From assembly GCF_029674545.1 (NCBI RefSeq), contig NZ_CP121354.1, positions 2,985,001 to 3,049,000 on the forward strand: a DNA stretch of 64,000 nucleotides, given 5' to 3'. Of this stretch, positions 43,784 to 52,801 are shown piece after piece. Numbering within the stretch: the stretch's first letter is position 1; the number at the start of each line of letters is the position of its first letter. The position numbers and the translations under genes are program-made. This DNA is from Mesorhizobium sp. WSM4904. GTDB taxonomy: Bacteria > Pseudomonadota > Alphaproteobacteria > Rhizobiales > Rhizobiaceae. The notes below the pieces were generated by a model, which did not search any database, was not told the origin of the DNA, and worked only from the letters and a program-made list of their open reading frames with translations.

Positions 43784-45106
43784 ATGAATGACCTCGGCGT
43801 CATCGATCTCTTCATGGCGACTTTTACCCGCTATATCGACAGCGGGTTCGGTCTGCTCTCCGGCGATGTGGCCTTCCTCACTACCACCCTGATCGGCATC
43901 GACATCACGCTTGCCGGTCTGGCCTGGGCGCTTGCAGGCGAGCCCAACATTTTCGGCCGGCTCATCCGCAAGGTGCTCTATGTCGGCGTCTTCGCCTTCA
44001 TCCTGAACAACTTCAAGAATCTCGCCGATATCATCTATCGGTCCTTTACCGACCTAGGCATCGACGCGTCCTCCGGCAATCTCTCGGCCGACAATCTCCT
44101 GCATCCAGGCCGTATTGCCGCAACCGGCTTTGAAGGCGCCTGGCCGCTGCTCGATCAGGCGAGCCAGCTTCTCGGCTTCCCGGAAATCTTTGGCAACGCG
44201 CTCACCATCTTCGTACTGCTCGTGGCTTGGTTCCTGGTCATCATCGCGTTCTTCATTCTGTCGATCCAGCTCTTCATCACCATCCTCGAGTTCAAGCTCA
44301 CCACGCTGGCGGGTTTCACTCTGGTCCCCTTCGCGCTCTGGAACCGGTCAGCATTTCTGGCCGAGCGCGTGCTCGGCAACGTGATTTCCTCGGGCATCAA
44401 GGTAATGGTCCTTGCCGTCATTGTCGGCATCGGCTCCACGCTGTTTGGCGAATTCGCATCCGCGCTGCAAGGCAAGGAACCGGACTTGGCCGCGGCCATG
44501 TCACAGGTGCTGGGAGCACTGGCATTGCTCGGGCTCGGTATTTTTGGTCCCGGCATCGCTTCGGGTCTTGTCTCCGGCGCTCCGCAGCTTGGCACAGGCG
44601 CCGCGCTCGGGACCACGGCGGCAGCCGCGGGATCAGCGCTCGTTGCCGGAGGCGCGGCGTTTGCCGGGGCGCGCATGGCAACCGGCGGCGGTCTCGCTGC
44701 AGTCCGTGCCGGCACAACCATGGGATCGGCCGCTTCCACGGCGTGGCAGTTGGGACGGGTAACCTCGCCTGACTCCGGCCTGTCAGGTGTGGCTGCTGGA
44801 ATGCAGGGGTTGGCAGGAGCCGTCACCGGCGCCGCGATGCGCACAGCTCGATCTGCCACAGGAGCGTTCGGACGCAGCGCGGATGCCGGTCGCGAAGCCG
44901 CGTGGACTGCCACGGGCGGTGCACCGACTGCATCAATGAGCGGAAGCCCTGCCGGTGCTGGCCCCAATGTCGCGCCGACCTGGGCAAGGCGCCTGCGGTC
45001 CGAGCAGACAGCTCGCGCCCATCGCCACGCCGCCATGCAGGCCGTCCGTGACGGCGACAGGCCTGGAGGCAGCGCCAACCCCTCTCTCAACGACAAGGAC
45101 GACTAG
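43784..45106 (+). CDS. trbL: Conjugal transfer membrane protein TrbL
   Basis: 440 aa VirB6-like polytopic protein with about six membrane segments in residues 20-260, then a Gly/Ala-rich region and a hydrophilic C-terminal tail rich in Ala, Ser and Arg. Forms the inner-membrane part of the translocation channel. Preceded by an aggaagg site. Confidence 0.9.
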   Translation: MNDLGVIDLFMATFTRYIDSGFGLLSGDVAFLTTTLIGIDITLAGLAWALAGEPNIFGRLIRKVLYVGVFAFILNNFKNLADIIYRSFTDLGIDASSGNLSADNLLHPGRIAATGFEGAWPLLDQASQLLGFPEIFGNALTIFVLLVAWFLVIIAFFILSIQLFITILEFKLTTLAGFTLVPFALWNRSAFLAERVLGNVISSGIKVMVLAVIVGIGSTLFGEFASALQGKEPDLAAAMSQVLGALALLGLGIFGPGIASGLVSGAPQLGTGAALGTTAAAAGSALVAGGAAFAGARMATGGGLAAVRAGTTMGSAASTAWQLGRVTSPDSGLSGVAAGMQGLAGAVTGAAMRTARSATGAFGRSADAGREAAWTATGGAPTASMSGSPAGAGPNVAPTWARRLRSEQTARAHRHAAMQAVRDGDRPGGSANPSLNDKDD

Positions 45107-45838
45107 ATGCTGTTCAAGCGACCCGTTCAACGTTACGGCAAGACACCCGAGCCGGTCACGCCGTATCAGAAGGCCGGCCAGCTCTGGGACGAGCGCATCG
45201 GCTCGTCTCGAGTACAGGCGCGCAACTGGCGGCTGATGGCTCTTGGCTGTCTGGCCTTGGCGACAGGACTCTCCGGCGGACTTTTGTGGCAGTCGATGCA
45301 AAGCCGTGTCGTGCCTTATGTTGTCGAGGTCGACCGGTTCGGCGAGGCCCGCGCCGTCGCGCCGGCAATCCGAGACTACGAACCCACCGATGCCCAGATC
45401 GCCTGGCATCTCGGCCGCTTCATCCAGAATGTCCGTTCGATCTCCACCGATCCGGTGCTGGTGCGGCAGAATTGGCTGGCGGCTTACGATTTCGCCACCG
45501 ATCGCGCAGCGCTCTTTCTCAACGAATACGCCAAGGCGAACGACCCCTTCGGCCAGATCGGCACACGCAGCGTGTCGGTTCAGGTGACCAGCGTGGTCAG
45601 GGCTTCCGACAGTTCGTTCCAGGTCAAATGGACCGAGCAGGTCTTTGAGCGCGGCAGCCTGGCCAGCACGACGCGCTGGACCGCGATCCTCACCATCGTG
45701 ATCCGCCCGCCAAGCAATACAGACCAGCTGCGCAACAATCCGCTCGGCGTCTTCGTCAACGCCATCGACTGGTCGCGCGAGCTCGACAGCGCAGCACCTG
45801 CATCCGTTTCCCCGAAGGAGCCCGCCAATGACAAATAA
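45107..45838 (+). CDS. trbF: Conjugal transfer protein TrbF
   Basis: 243 aa VirB8-like protein. One membrane segment at about 46-65 is preceded by NPFKRP-like start LFKRPVQRYGKTPEPVTPYQKAGQLWDERIG and followed by a periplasmic VirB8 fold (VPYVVEVDRFGEARAV). Start abuts the trbL stop; the end overlaps trbG. Confidence 0.92.
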   Translation: MLFKRPVQRYGKTPEPVTPYQKAGQLWDERIGSSRVQARNWRLMALGCLALATGLSGGLLWQSMQSRVVPYVVEVDRFGEARAVAPAIRDYEPTDAQIAWHLGRFIQNVRSISTDPVLVRQNWLAAYDFATDRAALFLNEYAKANDPFGQIGTRSVSVQVTSVVRASDSSFQVKWTEQVFERGSLASTTRWTAILTIVIRPPSNTDQLRNNPLGVFVNAIDWSRELDSAAPASVSPKEPANDK

Positions 45839-46856
45839 AGCCTCATCGCTCCGTACCGCGCTGGTCCTGTCCGCGTCAGCAGCCCTTGTCTCCGCCTGTG
45901 CTTCGAAACCGGTGCCGCCGCCTCAGATTTCCTATGACGATGCGGACTTCAAGCCGGCCGCAGTCGAGAAGCCGCCGGAGAAGCCGGTCAGGATCGTCGA
46001 GGTGCCAAAACCCTTGCCGTTACCCGGCCAGTTGCAACCCGATCCGGGCAAGGTCGCCGAGGACAAACGCTCCCCTGAAGAACGCGTCGCCGACGCCAAC
46101 AAGGCGGCGACACAGCAACCGACCAAATACGGCTATGTCAATGCGGTGCAGGTCTATCCCTTCACCGATGGCGCGCTCTATCAGCTCTATGCCGCGCCGG
46201 AGCGCGTCACCGATATCGCTCTACAGCCGGGGGAGAAACTGACGGCCGTGTCGGCCGGCGACACTGTGCGCTGGGTCATTGGCGACACCGTCAGCGGCAC
46301 CGGTGACAATCAGCGCACCCATGTGTTGGTAAAACCCTTTGCGCCGGGGCTTATTACCAACCTTGTCATCACGACGGACCGGCGCACCTACCACCTGCAG
46401 CTCCAAAGCACCGAGAAGATCGCAATGGCGGCGATCTCCTGGACCTACAGCGAGGATCAGATCGTCGCGGTTCGCCAACGCAACGCTCAAGCCGAGGAGA
46501 CCATGCCGGTCGCGTCGAATGTGGCGCTCGAGAACATTCACTTCCGCTACGCGATTACCGGCGATACACCGCCCTGGAGACCGACGCGCGCTTTCGACGA
46601 TGGCAGCAAAGTCTATATCGAATTCCCGCGCCGCATCGATCAGGGTGAGGCACCGCCGCTCTTTATCGTCGGTGCTGACGGGAACAACCAGCTCGTCAAC
46701 TACCGGATGCGCGGCAACTTCTATATCGTCGATCGCCTGTTCGCCGCGGCAGAGCTTCGGTTAGGCACTAAGCAGCAGCAGGTGGTGCGCATCACGCGGG
46801 CAGACGGCCGACAACCATCGCCCCGTATGTCACACTTTCCGCGTCTTGGCAGGTGA
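45828..46856 (+). CDS. trbG: Conjugal transfer protein TrbG
   Basis: 342 aa VirB9-like outer-membrane-complex protein. The N-terminal lipoprotein-type signal has Cys at about 23 (LVSACASKP). VirB9 features include YGYVNAVQVYPFTDGALYQLYAAPERVTDIALQPGE and the C-terminal YFDRPDDRVIVDRLF-like RGNFYIVDRLFAAAELRLG. Overlaps trbF. Confidence 0.92.
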   Translation: MTNKASSLRTALVLSASAALVSACASKPVPPPQISYDDADFKPAAVEKPPEKPVRIVEVPKPLPLPGQLQPDPGKVAEDKRSPEERVADANKAATQQPTKYGYVNAVQVYPFTDGALYQLYAAPERVTDIALQPGEKLTAVSAGDTVRWVIGDTVSGTGDNQRTHVLVKPFAPGLITNLVITTDRRTYHLQLQSTEKIAMAAISWTYSEDQIVAVRQRNAQAEETMPVASNVALENIHFRYAITGDTPPWRPTRAFDDGSKVYIEFPRRIDQGEAPPLFIVGADGNNQLVNYRMRGNFYIVDRLFAAAELRLGTKQQQVVRITRADGRQPSPRMSHFPRLGR

Positions 46857-46868
46857 GGGGGAGGGCTC

Positions 46869-48083
46869 ATGACCGATACTCACCGCTCTAATACTTCGCC
46901 GAAGCTGGATCCTGAGCAACTGCAGCTGCGCGCTTCTCCGAGACGCGCCGTACGCTTCAGGGGCGGCGTGATTATTGCTATCGCCGCTGTTGGATCCAGC
47001 GCCATATTCGGCGTCGCCATGGTGGCACTTCGAGGGCCAGCTTGGCGCATCAACGGCCAGATGGAAGACCGCTATAACACCGAGCGCAAGCCAACCGCCG
47101 AAGGAATCGACGCGCTTCCCAAGGACTATTCTGGGGTTACGCCGAAGGCTCCGGTCCTTGGGCCACCACTGCCGGGCGACCTCGGCCGTCCCATCCTCGA
47201 GCGCCAGCGACAGCTCGGCATCGCGCCGGGACAGGATAACTCCGCCGAGGAGCAGCGCCTTGCCCAGCAGGCGATTTCGGCGCGTGAATCGCAAGTCCTC
47301 TTCCGCATCGACAATCGACCTACCCAGACAGATCTCGCTGGTAAGGGGCGAGGTGCCCAGCAGTCGTTTGAGCCGCTTCCACAGTCCGATGCGACACGCG
47401 GATCGCCTTCGGTTGCACCAGCCGAGGGCGACCAAAACAACCAACAGCGCAAACTCGATTTTATCGACCAAAAGGACGCGGGCGGGATCTACAATCCACA
47501 CGCGCTGCAGACACCTGTTTCGCGATATCAGCTCATGGCCGGTAGCGTAATCGCCGCGAGCCTCATTACGGGTATCAACTCCGATTTGCCCGGCCTTGTC
47601 GTCGCACAGGTCACCGAGAATGTGCACGACACGGTCACCGGCAGCACCTTGCTCATTCCACAAGGGTCACGGCTGATCGGTACCTATGACAGCGTGGTCG
47701 CTTTTGGGCAAAAACGGGCACTGCTGGTCTGGCAACGCATTGTGATGCCGGACGGCTCGTCGATCAAAATCGACAATCTACCCGCGACAGACACTGCCGG
47801 CTATGCGGGGCTGGAGGACAAGGTGGATTTGCACACCTGGCAGCTGATCAAGGGAGTGGCGGTAGCTACGTTGCTGGGCGTCGGCACTGAGTTGAGTTTC
47901 GGGAGGAACGAAAGCGATCTGGTCAAGGCGATCCGGCAATCCACTCAGCAGAACGTCAGTCAAGCTGGCCAGCGCATCACGGACAAGAACCTCAACATTC
48001 AGCCCACCATCACGGTCCGCCCTGGTTGGCCGCTGCGGGTGATTTTGTACAGAGACGTCTTGCTCAGGCCATACACGGGTTGA
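46869..48083 (+). CDS. trbI: Conjugal transfer protein TrbI
   Basis: 404 aa VirB10-like protein spanning both membranes. One inner-membrane helix at about 34-56; a Pro/Gln-rich periplasmic spacer; and the C-terminal beta-barrel (YQLMAGSVIAASLITGINSDLPG; SRLIGTYDSVVAFGQKRALLVWQRI; NIQPTITVRPGWPLRVI). Last trb gene of the operon. Confidence 0.92.
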   Translation: MTDTHRSNTSPKLDPEQLQLRASPRRAVRFRGGVIIAIAAVGSSAIFGVAMVALRGPAWRINGQMEDRYNTERKPTAEGIDALPKDYSGVTPKAPVLGPPLPGDLGRPILERQRQLGIAPGQDNSAEEQRLAQQAISARESQVLFRIDNRPTQTDLAGKGRGAQQSFEPLPQSDATRGSPSVAPAEGDQNNQQRKLDFIDQKDAGGIYNPHALQTPVSRYQLMAGSVIAASLITGINSDLPGLVVAQVTENVHDTVTGSTLLIPQGSRLIGTYDSVVAFGQKRALLVWQRIVMPDGSSIKIDNLPATDTAGYAGLEDKVDLHTWQLIKGVAVATLLGVGTELSFGRNESDLVKAIRQSTQQNVSQAGQRITDKNLNIQPTITVRPGWPLRVILYRDVLLRPYTG

Positions 48084-48095
48084 AGAGGAATAATC

Positions 48096-48371
48096 ATGGC
48101 CAGCCTAAAGCTAGGAAAGCTTCCCGACAGGACACCTTCGAAGATCACCATCACCGTTAGCGCGGCCTTGAGCCAAGCTCTCAACGACTACGCGGCGCTT
48201 TACCGCCAGACCTACGGCCAGTCGGAAACGGTGGCTGAACTCATCCCATTCATGCTGTCGGAGTTCCTCCAAAGCGACCGAGCTTTTGCCAAGGCCCGAA
48301 AGGAAGGTGTGCCTGGTGTCGCGTTTGAGAAACCGCGACGGCAATCAGCTTCAACAGCAGACAATGCGTAG
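48096..48371 (+). CDS. DUF2274 family protein
   Basis: 91 aa (LKLGKLPDRTPSKITITVSAALSQALNDYAALY region at 4-36), a small protein that regularly follows trbI in rhizobial and sphingomonad elements. Function unknown. It starts 12 bases after trbI with an AAGAGGAA site, so it belongs to the trb operon. Confidence 0.85.
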   Translation: MASLKLGKLPDRTPSKITITVSAALSQALNDYAALYRQTYGQSETVAELIPFMLSEFLQSDRAFAKARKEGVPGVAFEKPRRQSASTADNA

Positions 48372-48660
48372 CGCGGGATGTTCCGAGAAGGACAGGCTCT
48401 TGAACCTGGGCGCCGCCTTCAGCCTCTTTGATCGGCCGCCAAGTTTCGCGGTGGGCTTTTTGACCGGAGCGGCCTTCCTTCCCAACGATTTTGCCAGCGC
48501 TGAGCGGACAGCCCAATCGTCTGGGGCGACCATGGGATAATCCTTCGCCAACCCATTTCGCCCGGTGTTTATCGGGCGTCATTCCGCGCCGGGTTGCCAG
48601 ATGGCGCTTAAGGGACTTGTATTTCCGAAGGGCCGCACGTTTTCCAGTGCGTTGAACGTA
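48351..48660 (-). pseudogene. MucR/Ros-type zinc-finger regulator remnant
   Basis: On the minus strand one frame reads KYKSLKRHLATRRGMTPDKHRAKW and, after a one-base insertion near 48557, the next frame continues LAKDYPMVAPDDWAVRSALAKSLGRKA. Together these are the C-terminal half of a MucR family regulator. The N-terminal half is not recognisable. The end overlaps the DUF2274 tail in antisense. Confidence 0.65.
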
Positions 48661-48746
48661 GCGCTTGAGGCAATCATCGCCGCATTTGCAAACTCGGAGA
48701 GCGACTGAAGGGACCCGGTGCTGCAGATGGCTACTTTCTTCTTCGC

Positions 48747-49028
48747 CTATTGCCGCGCATGCAACTCGGCGGCTAGCGCTTCAAGCGCTTCCATGTCGGG
48801 CGCGTAGTTGGCCGCATGCGCTGGGTACCGCTGCATCTGCTGGCGATAGAAGTTCAGCCACTTCGGCAAGTCAGCGATCGGAAATGTTCCTCGCCATATG
48901 TCTTTCTCGAGCGTGAAGGTGCCCGCCGCCGAATCGAAAGTCGCTACCGTCTTCATGGGCGCATTAAAGTGGTCTCGAAACAAAAGGCGCGGCCGATCGT
49001 TAGCGATCTGCAACGATGGGTCCACCAT
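48747..49028 (-). CDS. Conserved hypothetical protein
   Basis: 93 aa, no recognised domain; the C-terminal part reads LPKWLNFYRQQMQRYPAHAANYAPDMEALEALAAELHA, an amphipathic helix. The ATG at 49028 has a gaggtgga site 7 bases upstream. A longer start at 49106 would run antisense into the KTSC gene and is less likely. The start codon overlaps that of the divergent KTSC gene within CATG. Confidence 0.5.
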   Translation of the reverse strand: MVDPSLQIANDRPRLLFRDHFNAPMKTVATFDSAAGTFTLEKDIWRGTFPIADLPKWLNFYRQQMQRYPAHAANYAPDMEALEALAAELHARQ

Positions 49029-49230
49029 GCCATCCACCTCGATAGAGAAAACCAAATACGATCCGACAAGCAGGATCTTGTCCGTCTGGTTCGTGGCCAG
49101 CGGCAAGCGTTACGATTTCGAGGAGGTGCCGCCGGAGACCTACGCGGCGTTACGGTCGGCGTTTGTCAAAGGTCGCTATTTCAACGACCATATTCGCAAT
49201 CACTTCCGCTATCGCCAAGTTCCTGACTAG
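49027..49230 (+). CDS. KTSC domain protein
   Basis: 67 aa made of a complete KTSC domain (YDPTSRILSVWFVASGKRYDFEEVPPETYAALRSA, then GRYFNDHIRNHFRY). The domain is named after a lysyl-tRNA-synthetase C-terminal module; its role in stand-alone proteins is unknown. Shares its start region with a divergent gene. Confidence 0.75.
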   Translation: MPSTSIEKTKYDPTSRILSVWFVASGKRYDFEEVPPETYAALRSAFVKGRYFNDHIRNHFRYRQVPD

Positions 49231-49391
49231 CTGTCCAGTTGAAGCGGCTCGTGTTCGTCCTGCTCGTGCCACATGTCTTTCAACCACTTGGCCGCACGTC
49301 TCATACCACAGAAGTTCGAATCTTCGTCAGCGGCCGGCTGGCGGTGCACCGTCACCTCTGGACGAGGGCCGAGCTTAGAAAGCTTCGTCAT
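49227..49391 (-). pseudogene. Degenerate paralogue of small protein at 53.7 kb
   Basis: 54 aa reading from MTKLSKLGPR to MWHEQDEHEPLQLDS. Start and end match the small protein at 53693-53875 (MTKLSDLGPP...WHERPDHEPLELDG), but the central Cys motif is out of frame: the other frame reads YETCGQVVERH, corresponding to CRKCGQPVDRR. Two compensating frameshifts are implied. It could still be translated, but probably as a decayed copy. Confidence 0.5.
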
Positions 49392-49597
49392 CCTCGAAGA
49401 CGGTGCGTAGATTTCAGGCTGCGCGGCTTCGGTCGCATGTATCGGGTTTTCAGGGCGCCAGGGCTCGTCGTCAATTCGACCGCCACAAGCACCGCCGCCA
49501 ACGCTTTCTACATCGAGTAGCGCACAAAAGAATGACATTTAGAGGGGAGAAGGGCGTCCCAGACCACCAGTCTCCCCTCCCGTCAAAAGGCTGGCGA

Positions 49598-49915
49598 TCA
49601 GTAATCGCCGTTATAGTAGCGGTCGTCGCAGGGCGCGGTGTAAATCCGGCCGTAGCGGTCCTGGTAGCGGCAGAGCTGCTCGCCGCGGCGCTTCGGAGTG
49701 GTCGCGCTGCCGACGACGGCGCCGAGCAGCGCGCCGCTCGCAGCGCCGATCACCGTACTCTTGGTGTTGCCGCCGATGGCCTGGCCGACCAGCGCGCCGC
49801 CGGCGCCGCCGATCAGCGCGCCCGTGGTGGCCCTCTGCTGACCCTCGGTTTGTGTCTCGCATCCGGCAAGGGCTGCGGTCATCAGCACCGCCACGAAAAC
49901 CTTCTTGATCATCAT
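49598..49915 (-). CDS. Glycine-zipper lipoprotein
   Basis: 105 aa. Lipoprotein signal with Cys19 (AALAGCETQ), then a glycine-zipper membrane module (ALIGGAGGALVGQAIGGNTKSTVIGAASGALLGAVVGSA region 33-71), and a C-terminal CRYQDRYGRIYTAPCDDRYY tail. Typical of small rhizobial outer-membrane or stress lipoproteins (YMGG/2TM-glycine-zipper type). Confidence 0.8.
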   Translation of the reverse strand: MMIKKVFVAVLMTAALAGCETQTEGQQRATTGALIGGAGGALVGQAIGGNTKSTVIGAASGALLGAVVGSATTPKRRGEQLCRYQDRYGRIYTAPCDDRYYNGDY

Positions 49916-50076
49916 CTCCAGAACTCCTTTGAAGCCCCAAAGACCAAAAGAAACAGGGGCGTACCCGGCCGCAGTGGTCTCGCATTGCGGCGGAACGGCG
50001 GCAAAGCCCGCTCACGAAGTGAGTCATGGTTTCCCGGCTGTTGAAGAGCATGGTCGCCAAAACGGAAAGACGGCGC

Positions 50077-50358
50077 TTACCCGAGGAACGATTGCCCGGC
50101 CTGCTTCACTCTTAGCGGGACCAAGATCGGGACCCCTGAACACTGTTCTCCAGCCGTCACCGTGCTGAGCGATGAAGGCTCGGGAATTGTTTCCCCATCC
50201 TCAACAAGGCCCTCGACATGGAACGCCAGCGCCTGCGCAGCGAGCTCACGCACCTCGCCCAGGCTTGCACCGGCAGTGACGACGCCCGGAAAGTCGGGAA
50301 AAGACACTCCAAAGTCGCTGTCGCCGTCTCTATGAACTAGCCCGACGTAGTGCCGCAT
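50077..50358 (-). CDS. HicB-like antitoxin, orphan and shortened
   Basis: 93 aa with the HicB partial-RNase-H fold (HYVGLVHRDGDSDFGVSFPDFPGVVTAGASLGEV; ALAFHVEGLVEDGETIPEPS). A good ribosome site (gaggaaaagg) supports the ATG at 50358. The C-terminal ribbon-helix-helix domain usual for HicB is missing and no HicA toxin gene is adjacent, so it may be a remnant. Confidence 0.7.
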   Translation of the reverse strand: MRHYVGLVHRDGDSDFGVSFPDFPGVVTAGASLGEVRELAAQALAFHVEGLVEDGETIPEPSSLSTVTAGEQCSGVPILVPLRVKQAGQSFLG

Positions 50359-50417
50359 ACCCTTTTCCTCTGTGCGCTTGGCGCTAGTTTGAGACATCGA
50401 TAAGACGACGGAAAGCG

Positions 50418-51980
50418 ATGGACAAGGTTGCATCGGTTCGCAGTGCTCCCTCGGGCAGGCGCATGGTGCGCGCAGCCCAGTATCTGCGCATGTCGACCGA
50501 GCACCAGACTTACTCGATCGACAACCAGAAGGATGCCATCCGCGACTATGCCGATATCATGGGCTACGACATCGTCGCCACCTATGAGGACGTCGGTCGC
50601 AGTGGTCTAAAGCTGGGAGGGCGTCCGGGCCTTCAGCAGTTGCTGGCCGATGTCGAGAGCGGGACAGCCGATTTCGAGACGGTCGTTGTATATGATGTCA
50701 GCCGCTGGGGACGCTTCCAGAATATCGATGAGAGCGCCGCTTATGAGTACCGGTGCCAGATGGCCGGGGTGCGGATCGAATTTTGCGCCGAGCAGTTTGC
50801 AAACGACGGAAGCATCGGATCCGATGTGCTCAAGGCTATCAAGCGCAGCATGGCGGCCGAGCATAGCCGCATGCTGTCGCAGAAAGTGTTCCTGGGTCAG
50901 GTAAGGCTGATCCGGATGGGATTTCGCCAAGGCGCAAAGGCTGGGCTCGGCCTACGACGCTTACTTATCGACCAACAGGGGCACCCAAAAGGCATTCTTT
51001 CATCCCACGAATACAAGAGCCTGCAGACGGATCGAATCGTTCTGGTGCCCGGCCCGCCCGGCGAGATCGCAACCGTGCGATGGATCTTCGATCACTTTGT
51101 CAAAACACGAAAGACAGAGCTTCAGATCGCAAGACTGCTCAACAAACGCAGCGTGCTGACCGACCGCGGGCGCCCATGGACACGGGAGTCTATGCACTCG
51201 CTGCTGACCAACGAAAACTACATCGGCAACAGCGTTTGGAACAGGAGCTCGACCAGGCTCAAAGGCTGTCATGTCAGCAATCCCCCGGAACAGTGGGTGC
51301 GGGCGGAAAACGTCTTGGAGCCGATCGTGGACCGCAAGGTGTTCAGCCAAGCGCAGGCTATCCTCAAGACCATCTATCGCCACATGACAAACGAGGAGAT
51401 GTTGGCCGCCCTCAAGGCGCTCCTGGCCCGTCGCGGCGCCTTGTCCGCCTCGATTGTCGACGCCGCACCCGATTGCCCGCCGTCCACGCGCTATCACTCG
51501 CGTTTCGGAAGCATCGTCAAAGCCTATGAACTGATCGGATACCAGCCACCCAAGAGTTGCCGCTTCATCCATGTGAACCGGCGCCTGGAAACGATGAGGC
51601 AGGGGGCGATCCAGGATCTGATGGCGGCGTTTGAAAAGTGTGGCGCGTTTGCGACCTATGATACGGAGACGGACCTGTTGCGGATCAACCATGAGATCAC
51701 TGTGGCGATCGCGGTAGGACGCTGCAGGGTTTCCGGCCTTGGCTATCCGCGCTGGTTCTCGAGGGCTGATCATCAGCCAACGCCGGACATTTTTGTCCTG
51801 ATCCGGATGAATCCCGGCGACCTCACCATTCGAGACTACCTGATTGCTCCCGCATGTGAGATCGCTGGCAAACGGGAATTGCATGCTGACAACGGGGCGC
51901 GGCTGGATTCATATCTCTTTCCCACGCTCGAGCCGCTTGTTGCGTTGGCGGAGCGGGTATCCGTCGAGGGCGCACTATGA
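50418..51980 (+). CDS. Serine recombinase with atypical C-terminus
   Basis: 520 aa. The resolvase-type catalytic domain has nucleophile Ser26 in YLRMSTEHQ and continues to about 165 (VVYDVSRWGRFQN; AEHSRMLSQKVFLGQ). The recombinase domain is at about 175-300. Instead of the usual zinc ribbon, residues about 330-375 read like an HNH-endonuclease-associated repeat (MTNEEMLAALKALLARRGALSASIVDAAPDCPPSTRYHSRFGSIVKAYELIGY by span), followed by a ~140-residue unknown domain. It overlaps the RepB-like gene by four bases. Role may be site-specific integration or inversion with that partner. Confidence 0.78.
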   Translation: MDKVASVRSAPSGRRMVRAAQYLRMSTEHQTYSIDNQKDAIRDYADIMGYDIVATYEDVGRSGLKLGGRPGLQQLLADVESGTADFETVVVYDVSRWGRFQNIDESAAYEYRCQMAGVRIEFCAEQFANDGSIGSDVLKAIKRSMAAEHSRMLSQKVFLGQVRLIRMGFRQGAKAGLGLRRLLIDQQGHPKGILSSHEYKSLQTDRIVLVPGPPGEIATVRWIFDHFVKTRKTELQIARLLNKRSVLTDRGRPWTRESMHSLLTNENYIGNSVWNRSSTRLKGCHVSNPPEQWVRAENVLEPIVDRKVFSQAQAILKTIYRHMTNEEMLAALKALLARRGALSASIVDAAPDCPPSTRYHSRFGSIVKAYELIGYQPPKSCRFIHVNRRLETMRQGAIQDLMAAFEKCGAFATYDTETDLLRINHEITVAIAVGRCRVSGLGYPRWFSRADHQPTPDIFVLIRMNPGDLTIRDYLIAPACEIAGKRELHADNGARLDSYLFPTLEPLVALAERVSVEGAL

Positions 51981-52801
51981 ACGTTAAGCGCCTGAGCCGG
52001 GAAGCCGCCTACGAGGCGCTCCTGCACAGTGACCGCAGAAACGCGAGGCGTTTTGCCCTCGACCAGCAAGCGCCAAGGATGCGTCGTTTCGGCCCCAGGC
52101 TCCTCAAGACCTATGTCGCGGAATGCAAACGAAAGCGTGCCTTCATAGAAGAATCAGAAGAACTGGAAAAACGCCTGGAATGTATCGCCGCGGCGGTTCT
52201 TTTGATTACGGGCGACTGGCAGTTCCGCGCCCTGCTTGCATCCGAGGGCCTTGCGACGATGCCAAAATCATTGGCACAGAGGGTTCAAGGCTTGCCGCCC
52301 GCACAACGCTCGCTTCAGCCCGCCTCTGTACCGAGCGCCCCCCTGCTCCCCGCCGGCGAGGTTTGCCCGGAAGTCCGGAATCTGCTGCGGGACTGCACTG
52401 GACCGGCAAAGCTTTTCGCCTTGCTCGGGCTGGTCGTTCCGGTCAGGCAAGTGGAGATTGCCCGGCTGATGATTGCCATGAAGCGGGTCAGGTTCAACTA
52501 CGTGAAAATGCTCGTCGCTCTTACGCCACGGTCCCTTCTGGCCAAGGATGCCGATCCGCGAAAGGAGATTGCCGGCCTTTCCGAAGATCAAATGGCAGAG
52601 ATGGAGCCCGAGTTGGCCAAGCTTTGCTTGGCGTATCTAAGCGCCGTGGAACGACGCGGGCCAGCGAGCCTGGAGCTGGTCGCGGCCAGCCGCTATTTTG
52701 ACCGGTTGATGGATAGTTCCAAGGTTGTGCGTTATTTGGCCCATAATTTTCCCGGCCATTTTGAAGAGTTTCACAGCTTGTCCGTACCCGTCCTGGAATA
52801 A
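51977..52801 (+). CDS. RepB-like plasmid partition protein (C-terminal type)
   Basis: 274 aa similar to the C-terminal domain of alphaproteobacterial RepB partition proteins (LLRDCTGPAKLFALLGLVVPVRQVEIARLMIAMKRV in about 135-170; LLAKDADPRKEIAGLSEDQMAEME after it). The N-terminal ParB nuclease-like domain of RepB is absent. Translation is coupled to the serine recombinase, implying a complex in which this protein helps the recombinase find or bridge DNA sites (inference). Confidence 0.7.
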   Translation: MNVKRLSREAAYEALLHSDRRNARRFALDQQAPRMRRFGPRLLKTYVAECKRKRAFIEESEELEKRLECIAAAVLLITGDWQFRALLASEGLATMPKSLAQRVQGLPPAQRSLQPASVPSAPLLPAGEVCPEVRNLLRDCTGPAKLFALLGLVVPVRQVEIARLMIAMKRVRFNYVKMLVALTPRSLLAKDADPRKEIAGLSEDQMAEMEPELAKLCLAYLSAVERRGPASLELVAASRYFDRLMDSSKVVRYLAHNFPGHFEEFHSLSVPVLE

